Assembly: GCA_015179125.1 (NCBI GenBank)
Contig: WHVA01000197.1
Coordinates: 124,001 to 188,000, forward strand
Direction of reading: 5' to 3'
DNA length: 64,000 nucleotides
DNA from: Gautieria morchelliformis
Lineage: Eukaryota > Basidiomycota > Agaricomycetes > Gomphales > Gomphaceae
Position 1 is the stretch's first letter. Each line of letters opens with the position of its first letter. The position numbers and the translations under genes were made by a program. This document shows positions 21,292 to 30,809 of this stretch, piece by piece. The notes beneath the pieces are model-generated. The model was not told where the DNA came from and did no database searches. It saw nothing but the letters and a program-made list of their open reading frames with translations.

Positions 21292-21985
21292 TGTTACGAC
21301 CGTTCATTTCCGACTTCCGACCCTCAGTTCCGCCATACACTCCGCCTCTCCAATAGTTCCGCCACACGTTCCGCCCCTCCGACATTTCCGACATTCCGCC
21401 CCTTGTACATTTCCCTTGTTCTTTCGACGCTATTACTCGGACCCACCGGACCCACCTCGCCATCCATCAAAACCATATATCCGGTCACCCTTGTAGTTCG
21501 TTGTCAGATATGTTTTCCCGACCCCTTGTTCTTTGCCATTTGTTCTACCTTACCCTGAACCCCCCTTGTAGTCCCATTGTTCCCAATTAGTTAGTTCCCA
21601 CACATTGTACTCGACTTCCGCTTCCTCCGGAATTTGCTTAGTACAACACCATTACTTGTTGCTCTGCGCTTTGTATAAAAACCCCCTCATGTATGTCTGT
21701 TATTCTGCAATCAGATAATCACCTTCGATACTTGATTTCCTTCGCTCCATCTCCTGTTCTTAGCACAGCGAGTCTAGCAAGATCTCAGTCTCTCTCTCAG
21801 CCTTCCGTCTTCCGCCTTCCGCCTCAGTTCCGACTCAAGTTCCGACCAAACCTCTGGTCCAGTACTTTCCGGCTTCCGGCTCATTTCCGAAATACCTAGG
21901 ACGATAGTTCATTGGGGGCGCAACCTATAAGTTGAAGCCGCTGTCCTTTCCAGTTCCGACTTAGTGGAAATCTCGATACGTAACA
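21292..21985 (+). mobile_element. Solo LTR of Gy-A
   Basis: 694 bp, TGTTACGACCG...GATACGTAACA, close to the LTR at 59540-60205 but slightly longer. It is flanked by the 5-bp repeat GCGGT at 21287-21291 and 21986-21990. It contains the TATAAAA and AATCAGATAAT (here CAATCAGATAATC) signals of the family. Confidence 0.96.
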
Positions 21986-21990
21986 GCGGT

Positions 21991-22894
21991 CTGCTGTCTG
22001 CTGTCTGCTGGCTGCTGTCTGCTGTCTCCTCCTTTAGCTGGCTGGCTATCTATTGGCTTGGCTGGCTTTCTATTGGTAGGTAATATCTTTTTTTTAATGC
22101 ATTTCCATGTATTTTATTTTATTTGTGTTGGTAATTTTATTGGTTCCTTTTTTTTTTCATCATATAGTATTGTCACATGTGCATTATATTTTTGTGATTT
22201 TTTTTCAAAAATTGATTTAAATAACTGCTGAAAAAAAAGTATTTTAATATCAATATTTTTCAGGTTTTTTTCGAAAATTGACATCAATAAGTTTCCTCTA
22301 AAATTAATGACAATAGATTCTGCTTTGAAATGTAGTTTGTTTTATTGTTTTATTTACTGTAAAGCTGCTTACCAGCCACTCCTCTCTGGCTATACTGGTG
22401 GCTGGCTTACTATGGCTTTGGCTGGGCTCTGGGTTTCTCTGTCAGTCTCTGGGCTTCTCTGGCTTTGGCTGGGCATTAATAATAGCTTCTGCTTCAATGT
22501 ACTGTACTTTGTTGACATTTTTTCACAAATAGATATCAATAAATTATCCTGACTTTGTGAAAATTGACAACAGCTCCAGGTTAAATGTGCAGTGCATTTT
22601 TTTGACATTTTCGAAAAATAGATAATCCTAACTTTGCTAAAATTAATAACAGCTTCAGCTTACATGTACTGGACATTTTCTTGACATTTTTTCGAAAAAT
22701 AGGTAATCCTGACTTTGCTAAAATTAATGACAGCAGCTGCTTAAATATGGTTTCCCTGACTATTTTATTTATGTCTGTATATGTCACAAAATAGATATTG
22801 ATACATGTCCCTGAGTTTGCTGCTAAAAGTTAATAAGTAATAACAGCCTCTGCTTGCTTCACTTTGAGGCCCTTGGGGATATGCTACACATACC
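21991..22894. repeat. CTG/TCTG-rich start and ~95-bp AT-rich repeats
   Basis: Opens with runs of CTGCTGTCTG and GGCTGGCT, then becomes AT-rich. Between about 22500 and 22780 a unit of roughly 90-100 bp recurs, containing GACATTTTTTCGAAAAATAG, CCTGACTTTGCTAAAATTAA and a GACAGC-type end. No gene. It would be the interior of Helitron copy 1. Confidence 0.55.
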
Positions 22895-23138
22895 TGTCAA
22901 GATTGGTTTTTTAGGCGTTAATATCGGGTATTAGTAAACACAGCGAATGCCCGAATAACTTGTGCGAATAAGTATGCCGTTCGGCGAATACGTGAACCAA
23001 TGAATGTTCACAAAGTAAGAGGGTTGCCTGAACGGGGCTCCCCCTATCTACAGTCGTAGCGAATAGCCTGTGGCTCTTGACGATGTAATGTGCAAGGTCT
23101 CACAGAAGGGCTGTCTAAGTCTCGACAATCCCTTCGCT

Positions 23139-23171
23139 GGCGAAGGTGCTCCTTCGGAGCCCTTCGCCAAC
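23139..23171. other. Hairpin inside R
   Basis: GGCGAAGGTGCTCC and GGAGCCCTTCGCC form a long stem around a TTCG loop. The complete R copy at 43581-44583 lacks just this part, going from CGACAATCCCTTCGCC directly onward; the copy at 59132 keeps a mutated version. Confidence 0.65.
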
Positions 23172-23437
23172 AGCACAGAAAATGGTTTGAAGGCTAAGGT
23201 AACGAAGATGAAGTATGAGAACTCACCAGTGATGCCTAAGTCCTCTGCTAGTCGAAGATGGAAATCTCCAAGAGAAGGCTTAAGACGATGACCACGGCGA
23301 GGTCAAAGCTGCACAAGATGAACGACGTATGATAATTAAACTGGAGAATATACATGCGAATGTAGACTACTTATACCGAATGCTAATATGGTGCTAGCGA
23401 ATAGGAAAGAGGCCATCTGGAGTCAGGGTTGGATAGG

Positions 23438-23998
23438 TGTTACGTTACGATCCGTCGTAAGGTTGACCGAGGTCGGGGACGAAACCCGAGTCAAGGTCCG
23501 AGGTTACAGGGTGAGGTTTGGATGGGGAAGTCGGAGAGGGACTTGGCTTCAGCTTATGTGCTGCGCCGACCCTACGCACGAGTCCCAACTTCGGAGGTAA
23601 ACGAATAAGAGGCGAGGTTCTAGCTTAAGAGGCGAGGCGTAGAAACTAGCTAGGGATCGAAGGGACACGATAGTTGATTTTCAGACTGAGGAGTAGGAAT
23701 GCATACAAGGGGGTTATATACGGACGAGGTGCAAGTCAGGGGCGAACGGATTAGTGGAGGTCAGGGCGGGGTCAGGAGACCGAGGTCAGGGCGAGGTAAT
23801 ATACGAATGATGCGTGATGGAGCGGAATCAGTAACTAAGGGGATACGGGCATGGGATCAAGGTCGGATATGAGTTCAAGCTCGGGATCGGGCTCGGGCAC
23901 GGATAAGTATCATATGTACTCGGGCATGAATATCACAAGGCTCGGGCTCGGAAGAAGGTTCTACCGGTAAGTAGCCGGCCAAAGGCCGGGTCCTTACA
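23438..23998 (-). mobile_element. Solo LTR of Gy-B nested in R
   Basis: 561 bp, the same length as the Gy-B LTR at 41101-41661, in inverted orientation (TGTTACG...CCTTACA). The target duplication ATAGG is at 23433-23437 and 23999-24003. It is younger than R. Confidence 0.96.
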
Positions 23999-25104
23999 AT
24001 AGGGGTGCGCAGTCAGGATACATAATAGATGAAATAGACATACAATAGAATGGAAGAGGGGTGCGAACATGAAACGATGGAGAGGAAAGAGGGCGAAGGC
24101 CCCTATGTACGAAAACACGCCTTGGGGACCTGCATATACGCCACCCTGCACGGACTCTTCGTCTGCTGGGTTGGTCCCACATGACCTACGGGTAGGATGC
24201 CCTGCGAATGCATTCTGGCCATAGGACCACCCAAAGGGGGTTGAGTTGAGAAGATGATGGGACCAGTGATGAACCATCAACCCGGGTAAAGGATGTCGAT
24301 CCTGTTTGATGGCGTGCCTGCTGGTGAATGATGCAAGTAGCAAATGGTCATATGGCAAATGTGGCGAATAGTGAATGGAGCGAGGAGTGAATGGGGCGAA
24401 GACGAGCGAACATGGAAGAGTGGTGAAAGGGAACACAGGGATAGCTGGGTACAAGAAATAAACGAGTCATGACAGCCTGCACCTCCTTGCAATTCATGAT
24501 AGGACCAGTGATGAACCATCAATCCAGGTAAAGGATGTTGATTGTGTTTGATGGCATGGCTACTGGCGAATGATGCGAGTAGCGAATGGTCGTTTGGCGA
24601 ATGTGGTGAATAGTGAGTGGAGCAAGGATTGAATGGAGCGAAGCCGAGCGAACATGGAAGAGTGGTGGTGAAAGGGAAAACAGGGATAGCTGGATACAAG
24701 AAATGAATGGGTCATGACAACTGTGTAGTGAAAACTTCAGCAAAGCTAATTCGTCCTGCCCTGCAGTGGTACGAGTCCCATTGAGTCCAACCTGCACGGA
24801 GGCTGCAACTGACACCATCCGAATGCATCCTGAGCATGTGGGTCTGTCATGGAGTGGGAGTTTAACAGATGATGTGTTCTATGATGGATGAGGGCCCCAA
24901 CACCTGGCGTCCTGGCAGGAATGATGCGAATAGCGAATGCGAAAGCAGTAAGGCGATGAATATTTTGGCAAGATATTCGCTGGGTCGGGAAGCCGTTCGC
25001 TGGTTGAGGAGGTCATTCGCTGTGTGTTGAGGGAAGATTTGCACAATAAACGAATCATGACAATACCATTGGGACATGCTACGCATGAGGGGCATGGTAC
25101 ACAC

Positions 25105-25960
25105 ACTATGCATGGGGACACGCACGCTATGCGTGGAGACACGCACGCTATGCTTGGGGACACGCACGCTATGTTTGGGGACATGCATGCTATGCGTGGA
25201 GACATGCATGGTATGGGTGGGGACACGCACCCTATGCTTGGGGACATGTACGCTATGCATGGGGAAACACATGCTATGCTTGGGGACACCCATGTTATGT
25301 GTGGAGACACGCATGTTATGCATGGGGACAAGCATGCTATGCATGGGGACACACACACTATGCTTGGGGACACCCATGTTATGCGTGGAGACACACATGT
25401 TATGCATGGGGAAAAGCATGCTATGCATGGGGACACGCACCCTATGCATGGGGATGTGCACACTATATGTGGGGACACTCTATGCGTAGGGGACACGGTA
25501 CAAACAAGGGACATGCTATGCACACTATACTTGGGGGACATGTTATGCATTGGGGACACACTTTGCACACTATACTTGAGGGAGATGCTACACACACTAC
25601 ATGTAGGGACATGCTACACATGTGGACACGCCATGCATGGGGGACACACATGCTATAATTTAGGGACATGCTACATTTGGGGACATGCTACACACAAAAT
25701 ACTTGAGGGACATGTTATGCATGTGGGACATGCCATGCACACTGTACTGCATGTGGGGACACACTACATATGGAGACATGCTACATGTGGAGACACACTA
25801 CGCACACTATACTTGGGGACACACTACGTGTGGGGACATACCACATGTGAGGACATGCTACATGTGAGGATGCAATACGTGTGAGGACAGATAAAGTGTG
25901 ATGACACACTACAGGCAAGGACACACTATATGTGAGGTAGGGGACATGAGACATGGGAGA
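25105..25960. repeat. 21-bp minisatellite
   Basis: Near-perfect 21-bp units run from about 25110 to 25500 and then become irregular to about 25960. On the plus strand (frame of 25024) the unit is a heptapeptide of the form T-H-A-M-x-G-D repeated about 17 times; the minus strand is also open. Sequence left of R (22873-22894, GGGGATATGCTACACAT) resembles this array, so R inserted at its edge. Coding is possible but unproven, since repeats with a unit divisible by three stay open by default. Confidence 0.85.
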
Positions 25961-25984
25961 AATGTGTAGAGTCATTACCTGTTA

Positions 25985-26420
25985 TGTATCAGGTGTGGAT
26001 CTAAAAGGACTGCAGCTTCAACTTCTATGTTGCACCTCGAACTATCATCCTAAGTATTTTGGAGATCTGAGATTGGAAGTTGGAAGAGGTTGAGTATTGT
26101 AACTGAAGTAGTAAGGGTTCAAGAATTGAGTTAAGTTGGATATGAGAAATCAAGTTGGAAGACGGAGGTCAGAGAGACAGAGGCCTTGCAGGTCTAAGAG
26201 CCGGAGACAGTACAAAGGGAGTCACGTATCAAAGTTGATTATCTGATTGCTGAACAGAGGCACACATGACTGGGTTTTATACAAAGAGCTGAGACAACAT
26301 GTCAGAAGGTAGAGGTAAGCAATTCCAGTGCAAGTAACTAAGATAAAAGTACCTAATGCGAAACAAGAGGAACTACAAGGGGGTGCAGTGTAGAACTAAG
26401 AACAATAGGCAAAAGACCAA
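25985..26420 (-). mobile_element. Old, diverged Gy-A-like LTR, inverted
   Basis: Follows the inverted Gy-A LTR: GTTATGTATC, GCAGCTTCAACTTCTATGTTG, AACTATCATCCTAAGTATTT, GATTATCTGATTGC, GGGTTTTATACAAAGAGCTGAG. Strongly diverged; the exact right end is unclear. Confidence 0.65.
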
Positions 26421-26424
26421 AGGT

Positions 26425-26819
26425 CTAATTGGTAGTGGAACAAATGGAACTCCTGACGCTCTGGACTTTCTGTGCTGAGGGTCAAGTATGGAATGCTGGT
26501 GAAAAGAGTCATAAGGGGAAATATGTGAAGAACAAGGGGATCACAAGGTTGAAGTGCAGATATTGTGGAATAGAGTCGGAGGTGCAGGGGTACCGGAGTT
26601 GGTTGAGCATGGTCATAACATTACCTACCTTGATGTGTTATTTAGAGTTACTTTCAATCAATAAGAAGAGTTTTACTTATCTGAATGAAATTTTCTTATC
26701 CGAATGTGTTTGACTTATCCCAAGTTTGATTCACCCAATGCATTTGGCCTTACTGATGTGTTTGACCTTACCCATGCATTTGACTTGCACCCCCATGCGA
26801 AGTGTGGGTACCCACCTAG
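26425..26819 (+). mobile_element. Helitron 3' terminal module 1
   Basis: About 390 bp ending in a hairpin region (CCCCATGCGAAGTGTGGG) and CTAG at 26816-26819. It is directly repeated at 26820-27208. The 3' hairpin about 10 bp before CTAG is the Helitron 3' signature; here the hairpin has decayed by transitions. Confidence 0.65.
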
Positions 26820-27208
26820 CTAATTGATAGCGGAACAAATGGAACTCCTGATGCTCCAGACTTGCTATGCTAAGGGTTAAGTAAGGAAGGCTGGTGAATA
26901 GAGTCATGAGGGGAAGTATGTGAATAGGAAAGAACAAGGGGATCAAAAGGTTGAAGTGTGGACGTTGCTGAATAGAGTCAGAGGAGGTGCAGAGGTACCA
27001 GAGTTGGTCAAGCAGCATGGTCATGACATTACCTACCTCAATGTGTTACTTAGAGCTACTTTTAATCAATAAGATGTGTTTTACTTATCTGAATGTGTTT
27101 GACTTATCCCAAGTTTGATTTACCCAAGGTGTTTGACTTTGCTGATGTGTTTGACCTTACCGAGGCGTTTGACTTGCACCCCCGTGCGAAGCACGGGTAT
27201 CCACCTAG
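26820..27208 (+). mobile_element. Helitron 3' terminal module 2
   Basis: Tandem copy of module 1 with a perfect hairpin CCCGTGCGAAGCACGGG (7-bp stem, GAA loop) and CTAG at 27205-27208, followed by T. Only four bases lie between it and the next Helitron 5' end at 27213. Confidence 0.75.
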
Positions 27209-27212
27209 TTAC

Positions 27213-27260
27213 TCTATTAGAAAGTAGCTCGGTGGGTTGTGGGCATTGTGCTTATGTCAG
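27213..27260 (+). mobile_element. Probable Helitron 5' terminus (Rep-bearing copy 2)
   Basis: TCTATTAGAAAGTAG, then TTGTGGGCATTGTGCTTATG, parallel to 20943. The Helitron Rep ORF begins about 1.1 kb downstream, in the right orientation for a 5'-to-3' Helitron running from here past 41100. Confidence 0.6.
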
Positions 27261-27529
27261 GTTTTAGGTCAGCCTTAGTCAGCTGGCCAATTGGACGCGA
27301 GCGGCGCAGCCGCAAGCCATTGATGCTGCGCAGCAGCCCCAGTTCAAGCTGGTCCAGACCCCACCTGGGTCCAGAACCGGCGACCGGTTGCTGCTCCAGA
27401 CCGAGTGGTCTGCCGTTCCTCCGCAGGAACGCACAGCTGTGCAGCCTGCTGCTGGTGCTGGCTCTCTCTCTCTGTCTGCCACTGGATCTCTCTGTCATCT
27501 TGCTGGCTTTCTCTGTCTGTGGCTTCCAG

Positions 27530-28330
27530 GCTCTCATCACTGCCCCTGGTGGGTTTTCTTTGCCATTGATTTTCGCTTTTTTATCTTCTTTTGTATTGTT
27601 GTTATTTCTTCTAATATTTTCGCTTTTTTAATCATTTTCTGACTTCTTTTCATGATAGGTTGCTCCTCTCACTACCTCCCCATCCTTCCTGGCTCTCATC
27701 ACTGCCCCTGGTGGGTTTTCTTTGCCATTGATTTTCGCTTTTTTATCTTCTTTTTTATTGTTGTTATTTTTTCCCATATTTTCGCTTTTTTGATCATTTT
27801 CTGACTTCTTTTCAGCCCTGGTTGCTCCTCTCACTGCCTCCCCACCCTTCCTGGCTCTCATCACTTCCCCTGGTGGGTTTTCTTTGCCAGTGATTTTCGC
27901 TTTTTTATCTTCTTTTTTATTGTTGTTATTTTTTCCCATATTTTCGCTTTTTTGATCATTTTCTGACTTCTTTTCATGATAGGTTGCCCCTCTCACTGCC
28001 TCCCCATCTTGCCTGGCTCTCATCACTGCCCCTGGTGGGTTTTCTTTGCCAGTGATTTTCGCTTTTTTATCTTCTTTTTTATTGTTGTTATTTCTTCTAA
28101 TATTTTCGCTTTTTTATTCATTTCTGACTTCTTTTCAGCATAGGTTGCTCCTATCACTGCCTCCCCATCTTTCCTGGCTGTTATCACTGCCCCTGGTGCG
28201 TTATTTCTTCTAATATTTTCGCTTTTTTGATCATTTTCTGACTTCTTTTCAGCCCTGGTTGCTCCTCTCACTGCCTCCCCATCTTGCCTGGCTGTTATCA
28301 CTGCCCCTGGTGTGTTATTTCTTCCATTTT
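27530..28330 (+). repeat. ~160-bp tandem repeat resembling repeated intron-exon units
   Basis: Six units begin near 27533, 27690, 27857, 28017, 28177 and 28291; the last two are shorter. Each holds GGCTCTCATCACTGCCCCTG, GTGGGTTTTC, an AT-rich part, TTTTCTGACTTCTTTTCAG and GTTGCTCCTCTCACTGCC. GTGGGT...CTGAC...TTTTCAG has the form of a short intron with branch point, leaving a possible 57-bp exon. This lies just before the Rep coding region. Confidence 0.7.
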
Positions 28331-28361
28331 GTAGCTCTGATACGCGCTCTCCGATCAGTGT

Positions 28362-28691
28362 GTGGTGTCATTAACCGCTGCACCTCCCTCGCCTGTGCAG
28401 GACCAGTCACTCCCTCCACCCCCACCTTTTGCCATCCCTCACCCTCCTCCTAGAAGCAATGCGGCTGATCCTTTTCAACAACCTGTTGCTGGGCCATCAC
28501 ATCCTCCAAGGCTTGCTGGGCCATCACTTCCTCCAAGGCTTGCGGGGCCATCACGTGCTCCTGATCCCAGTCCTGGAGAGCAGGTGGCAGTGCTTCGTGC
28601 TCAGTTAGCAGTTATCCCACCATTACAGCCCCTGAGAGGACATAGGCCAGACCCTGTACAGCCAGCTCCTGTAGTAGGTTCAGCAGCCATT
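28362..28691 (+). pseudogene. Helitron Rep/helicase, N-terminal part
   Basis: Open frame with a proline-rich segment (PPPPPFAIPHPPP; two copies of PPRLAGPS) ending ...PAPVVGSAAI at the Gy-A insertion. With one copy of CCATT removed, the frame continues exactly into 37151 (ADLRAQAAALQPLG), so both parts belong to one gene. No ATG is obvious; the true start may lie in upstream exons. This region is variable in Helitron proteins. Confidence 0.7.
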
Positions 28692-29359
28692 TGTTACGTA
28701 TCGAGATTTCCACTAAGTCGGAACTGGAAAGGACAGCGGCTTCAACTTATAGGTTGCGCCCCCAATGAACTATCGTCCTAGGTATTTCGGAAATGAGCCG
28801 GAAGTCGGAAAGTACTGGACCAGCGGTTTGGTCGGAACTTGAGTCGGAACTGAGGCGGAAGGCGGAAGACGGAAGGCTGAGAGAGAGACTGAGATCTTGC
28901 TAGACTCGCTGTGCTAAGAACAGGAGATGGAGCGAAGGAAATCAAGTATCGAAGGTGATTATCTGATTGCAGAATTACAGACATACATGAGGGGGGTTTT
29001 ATACAAAGCGCAGAGCAACAAGTAATGGTGTTGTACTAAGCAAATTCCGGAGGAAGCGGAAGTCGAGTACAATGTGTGGGAACTAACTAATTGGGAACAA
29101 TGGGACTACAAGGGGGGTTCAGGGTAAGGTAGAACAATGGCAAAGAACAAGGGGTCGGGAAAACATATCTGACAACGAACTACAAGGGTGACCGGATATA
29201 TGGTTTTGATGGATGGCGAGGTGGGTCCGGTGGGTACGAGTAATAGCGTCGAAAGAACAAGGGAAATGTACAAGGGGCGGAATGTCGTGCGGAACTATTG
29301 GAGGGGCGGAAGGAGTGGCGGAACTGAGGGTCGGAAGTCGGAAATGAACGGTCGTAACA
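28692..29359 (-). repeat. Gy-A 3' LTR
   Basis: 668 bp, TGTTACGTATC...GGTCGTAACA on the plus strand. The adjoining polypurine tract (minus strand AGAAGGGAGA, about 29364-29373) confirms this is the 3' LTR. Confidence 0.95.
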
Positions 29360-29362
29360 GTA

Positions 29363-29374
29363 TCTCCCTTCTAA
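29363..29374 (-). promoter_or_regulatory. Gy-A polypurine tract
   Basis: Minus strand reads AGAAGGGAGATAC and then TGTTACG, the start of the 3' LTR. This is the expected primer for plus-strand DNA synthesis. Confidence 0.7.
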
Positions 29375-29481
29375 GGTCGAGCCCCGCGAGACCACAAGTC
29401 GGAATCACGTGACTTGTGAACAAACGCGTCGGAGTTAGAACTATAGGCGGGAAACAAGACGCGTCTTCTGTTTACTCCACC

Positions 29482-30687
29482 ATGAGCTCTTCAGTCGATT
29501 TCTCTAAAATGTCCAGTGCCGAGATGAAGCAGCATTTTGCTGACATTCTTGCGCAGAAGGAACTGGCCGAGAAGCGCGAGGCCGAGGAAGCCGCGCGGAA
29601 AGAGAGGGAGCGGCTGGAGGAGGAGCGCAAGGAACTGGAGCGTCGGGAGCAGGAACGGAAGGAGAAGGAGGAGCGTGACCGTAAGCGTCGCGAGGAGGAG
29701 TCGCGCGCCCGTGAAGAACAACGGAAACGGAATGCGGCCGAAAAGGCTGCGGAAGAAAAGGCCGTGGCGGAAAAGGCAGGGAAGTTCCGGGTGAGTCGGA
29801 AATGTCGTGGGGAGGTTCCGGAGCTCACAGAGAACTGCCAGAGAGTTGCCGATTCCGAGGGGGAGTCGGAAGCGGAAAGCACGCCGTCTCCAGAGGGCAA
29901 GGGGAAGCAAAAGGCAAGTGCTCCTATGCCGAACGTAGTTGAGGAGCGGAAACGGAGGGCGGACGAGTTCCAGCAGGCTCGGAAAGAGAAGCTGGCTCGG
30001 ATACTGGAGTTGCGAGAGCTGGGACCGGAAAATCCTGCGATCCGGAAAAGGAAGTCCAGGGACGGTGAGGAGGAGAAGGCTCCTTGCGATACGTGCGAGG
30101 TTAAGGGCCTGGAGTGCGTGTGGTCGGAAAATCCGCGGGAGACGGCCTGCGAACGGTGCCGGGACAAGAAGTGCCGTTGCGTGGTGGATGGGTGTGCCGC
30201 GAGGGTGGAGCGGAAACGGCGCAGGGTTGAGACCGAGGGGCCTGAAACCCCCAAGTCAAAACCGGGACCAAGCGGGAAGAAGGCGGAGGGGTTTCCGGTG
30301 ACCGGAACATCGGAGACAGCGGTGCTGAACCGCTTCAGCATGGCATCTCCGCTGCTAGACATCGCGGAGTCGCTGAGGGGGATCCGGAAAACCCAACGCG
30401 GGATCCGGAAGCTGCTGACGGATATGGCGGTGGTTCAGGAACAGCAGTTGCTGTCGTTCCAGAACCAGATGACCGTCATGTCGGCGGTCCTGGAGCAGTT
30501 CAAGCGCGAGTACCGGTGGCGGAACGAGATGGTCCGGGAAAGGATGGAACCACGGGTGCAGGAGGAGACTGAGGCGGAAACGAGGGAACGGTTAGACACG
30601 GAGTTGGTGGTCGTCGAGGTAGGAGGGTTGGAAAAGGACCCGGAAGCGGAAAGGGAGGTCGAGGCGGAGACCATGAGGGAGGAGTAG
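29482..30687 (+). CDS. Antisense accessory gene of Gy-A: coiled-coil Zn2Cys6 protein
   Basis: 401-residue ORF on the strand opposite gag and pol, between pol's end (30810) and the 3' LTR. ATG 29482 has good context (CCACCATGA); the frame is open upstream without another ATG. Residues 1-25 are polar, then a long Glu/Arg/Lys coiled coil (about 25-105), an acidic Ser-rich stretch, and a second basic helix. Cysteines 202, 205, 212, 223, 226 and 233 give CX2CX6CX10CX2CX6C, a canonical Zn(II)2Cys6 cluster, followed by basic RVERKRRR. A C-terminal amphipathic segment (about 290-360) could oligomerise. The Zn2Cys6 fold in fungi binds DNA and usually marks transcription factors, so nuclear DNA binding is plausible but inferred. 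The gene is convergent with pol (122-bp gap) and appears intact. Confidence 0.8.
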   Translation: MSSSVDFSKMSSAEMKQHFADILAQKELAEKREAEEAARKERERLEEERKELERREQERKEKEERDRKRREEESRAREEQRKRNAAEKAAEEKAVAEKAGKFRVSRKCRGEVPELTENCQRVADSEGESEAESTPSPEGKGKQKASAPMPNVVEERKRRADEFQQARKEKLARILELRELGPENPAIRKRKSRDGEEEKAPCDTCEVKGLECVWSENPRETACERCRDKKCRCVVDGCAARVERKRRRVETEGPETPKSKPGPSGKKAEGFPVTGTSETAVLNRFSMASPLLDIAESLRGIRKTQRGIRKLLTDMAVVQEQQLLSFQNQMTVMSAVLEQFKREYRWRNEMVRERMEPRVQEETEAETRERLDTELVVVEVGGLEKDPEAEREVEAETMREE

Positions 30688-30809
30688 GGTGTCGAGGTGA
30701 CTTGTAGTATTTTTCTTGAAGTGTCGGAAATTAGCATATCGGAATAATAATCGGATTTTCTTTTGAATTATGGCTTGAGAAATGTAAGCAAGCCGTGGTG
30801 TCGGAATGA

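Larger units (their letters stand above)
22895..25062 (+). mobile_element. Element R, long copy with nested Gy-B LTR
   Basis: Begins TGTCAAGATTGG and ends ATCATGACA, flanked by ATACC at 22890-22894 and 25063-25067. Without the nested insertion (23438-23998 plus one duplication) its first ~1,012 bp match the complete R at 43581-44583, ending TCATGACA at 24474. Two further degenerate copies of the R right end follow (24487-24724 and 24890-25062), each ending in ATGACA. No coding region is seen. R is best read as an LTR (TG...CA, 5-bp duplication) of an unseen element; the triplicated right end is unusual. Confidence 0.8.

Noticed and set aside
24862-25595. Met/Ser/Val-rich minus-strand ORFs of 199-238 codons
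   Set aside because: Produced by the 21-bp array; any stop-free unit divisible by three gives long frames on either strand.
25105-25960. Possible CRISPR array
   Set aside because: Direct repeats are contiguous 21-mers without unique spacers, in a eukaryotic context.
29472-30362. 296-codon Ser/Arg-rich minus-strand ORF
   Set aside because: Antisense shadow of the coiled-coil Zn2Cys6 gene, which has a good start context, a canonical cysteine pattern and protein-like composition.
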